From: Pseudomonas fluorescens
GTDB lineage: Bacteria > Pseudomonadota > Gammaproteobacteria > Pseudomonadales > Pseudomonadaceae
Assembly: GCF_902497785.1 (NCBI RefSeq)
Contig: NZ_CABVHK010000020.1
Span: 88,209 to 152,208, forward strand
Direction of reading: 5' to 3'
DNA length: 64,000 bases
The notes beneath the pieces are model-generated. The model was not told the origin of the DNA. It worked only from the letters and a program-made list of their open reading frames with translations, and searched no databases. A program made the translations under genes and the position numbers. Shown piece by piece: positions 63,994-64,000 of this stretch; the first letter of the stretch is position 1; every line of letters begins with the position of its first letter.

Positions 63994-64000
63994 AATTTCG

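Overview
The window is from a Pseudomonas chromosome, most likely the P. fluorescens group. The evidence is a complete pelABCDEFG exopolysaccharide cluster with an extra epimerase (pelX), a yfiBNR (awsXRO/tpbB-type) c-di-GMP module, an mmsAB valine-catabolism operon, fluorescens-type REP doublets (REPINs), a DUF6124-like small protein and a 16S-Ile-Ala-23S-5S rRNA operon. Coding density and GC are high, so antisense shadow ORFs are abundant and are left out.

Layout. (1) 1-10126, minus strand: the N-terminal part of a RecB, a complete RecC, then a two-gene dynamin-like GTPase operon resembling the Eleos (LeoA/LeoBC) antiphage system, with a small membrane protein at its head. (2) 10393-13143: a zinc-ribbon protein, a membrane/coiled-coil protein, a Sel1-repeat protein, Ohr peroxidase and a secreted crotonase-fold protein. 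(3) 13410-26604: pelG to pelA plus pelX, all on the minus strand, closed by a strong terminator. (4) 26605-33904: an accessory stretch with a hipB-like regulator and hipA remnant, a PAP2 phosphatase/histidine phosphatase pair, an MCP, a structured element ahead of a DUF6124-like gene, a VapBC/FitAB-type toxin-antitoxin pair with a palindromic operator, and a VOC protein. (5) 34092-48560: metabolic genes (D-aminoacylase/RpiR/GntP, SulP transporter, epimerase, MdaB, TauE, mmsAB) with three LysR regulators, separated by REPINs of two sequence classes. (6) 48557-50896: yfiB, yfiN, yfiR. (7) 51017-60260: a complete recC-recB-recD operon. (8) 60365-63993: rRNA operon end (tRNA-Ile, tRNA-Ala, 23S, 5S, terminator), minus strand.

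The most striking point is that recC and recB occur twice, in the same orientation about 52 kb apart. The right-hand set (with recD, beside an rRNA operon) looks like the ancestral one. The left-hand set lies directly downstream of the Eleos-like defence genes and may be an accessory, defence-linked RecBC. Two c-di-GMP elements, the Pel receptor PelD and the diguanylate cyclase YfiN with its repressor YfiR, also lie in one window.

All assignments come from reading the sequence and translations and from knowledge of the families. No database search or folding program was run, and residue positions are counted by hand.
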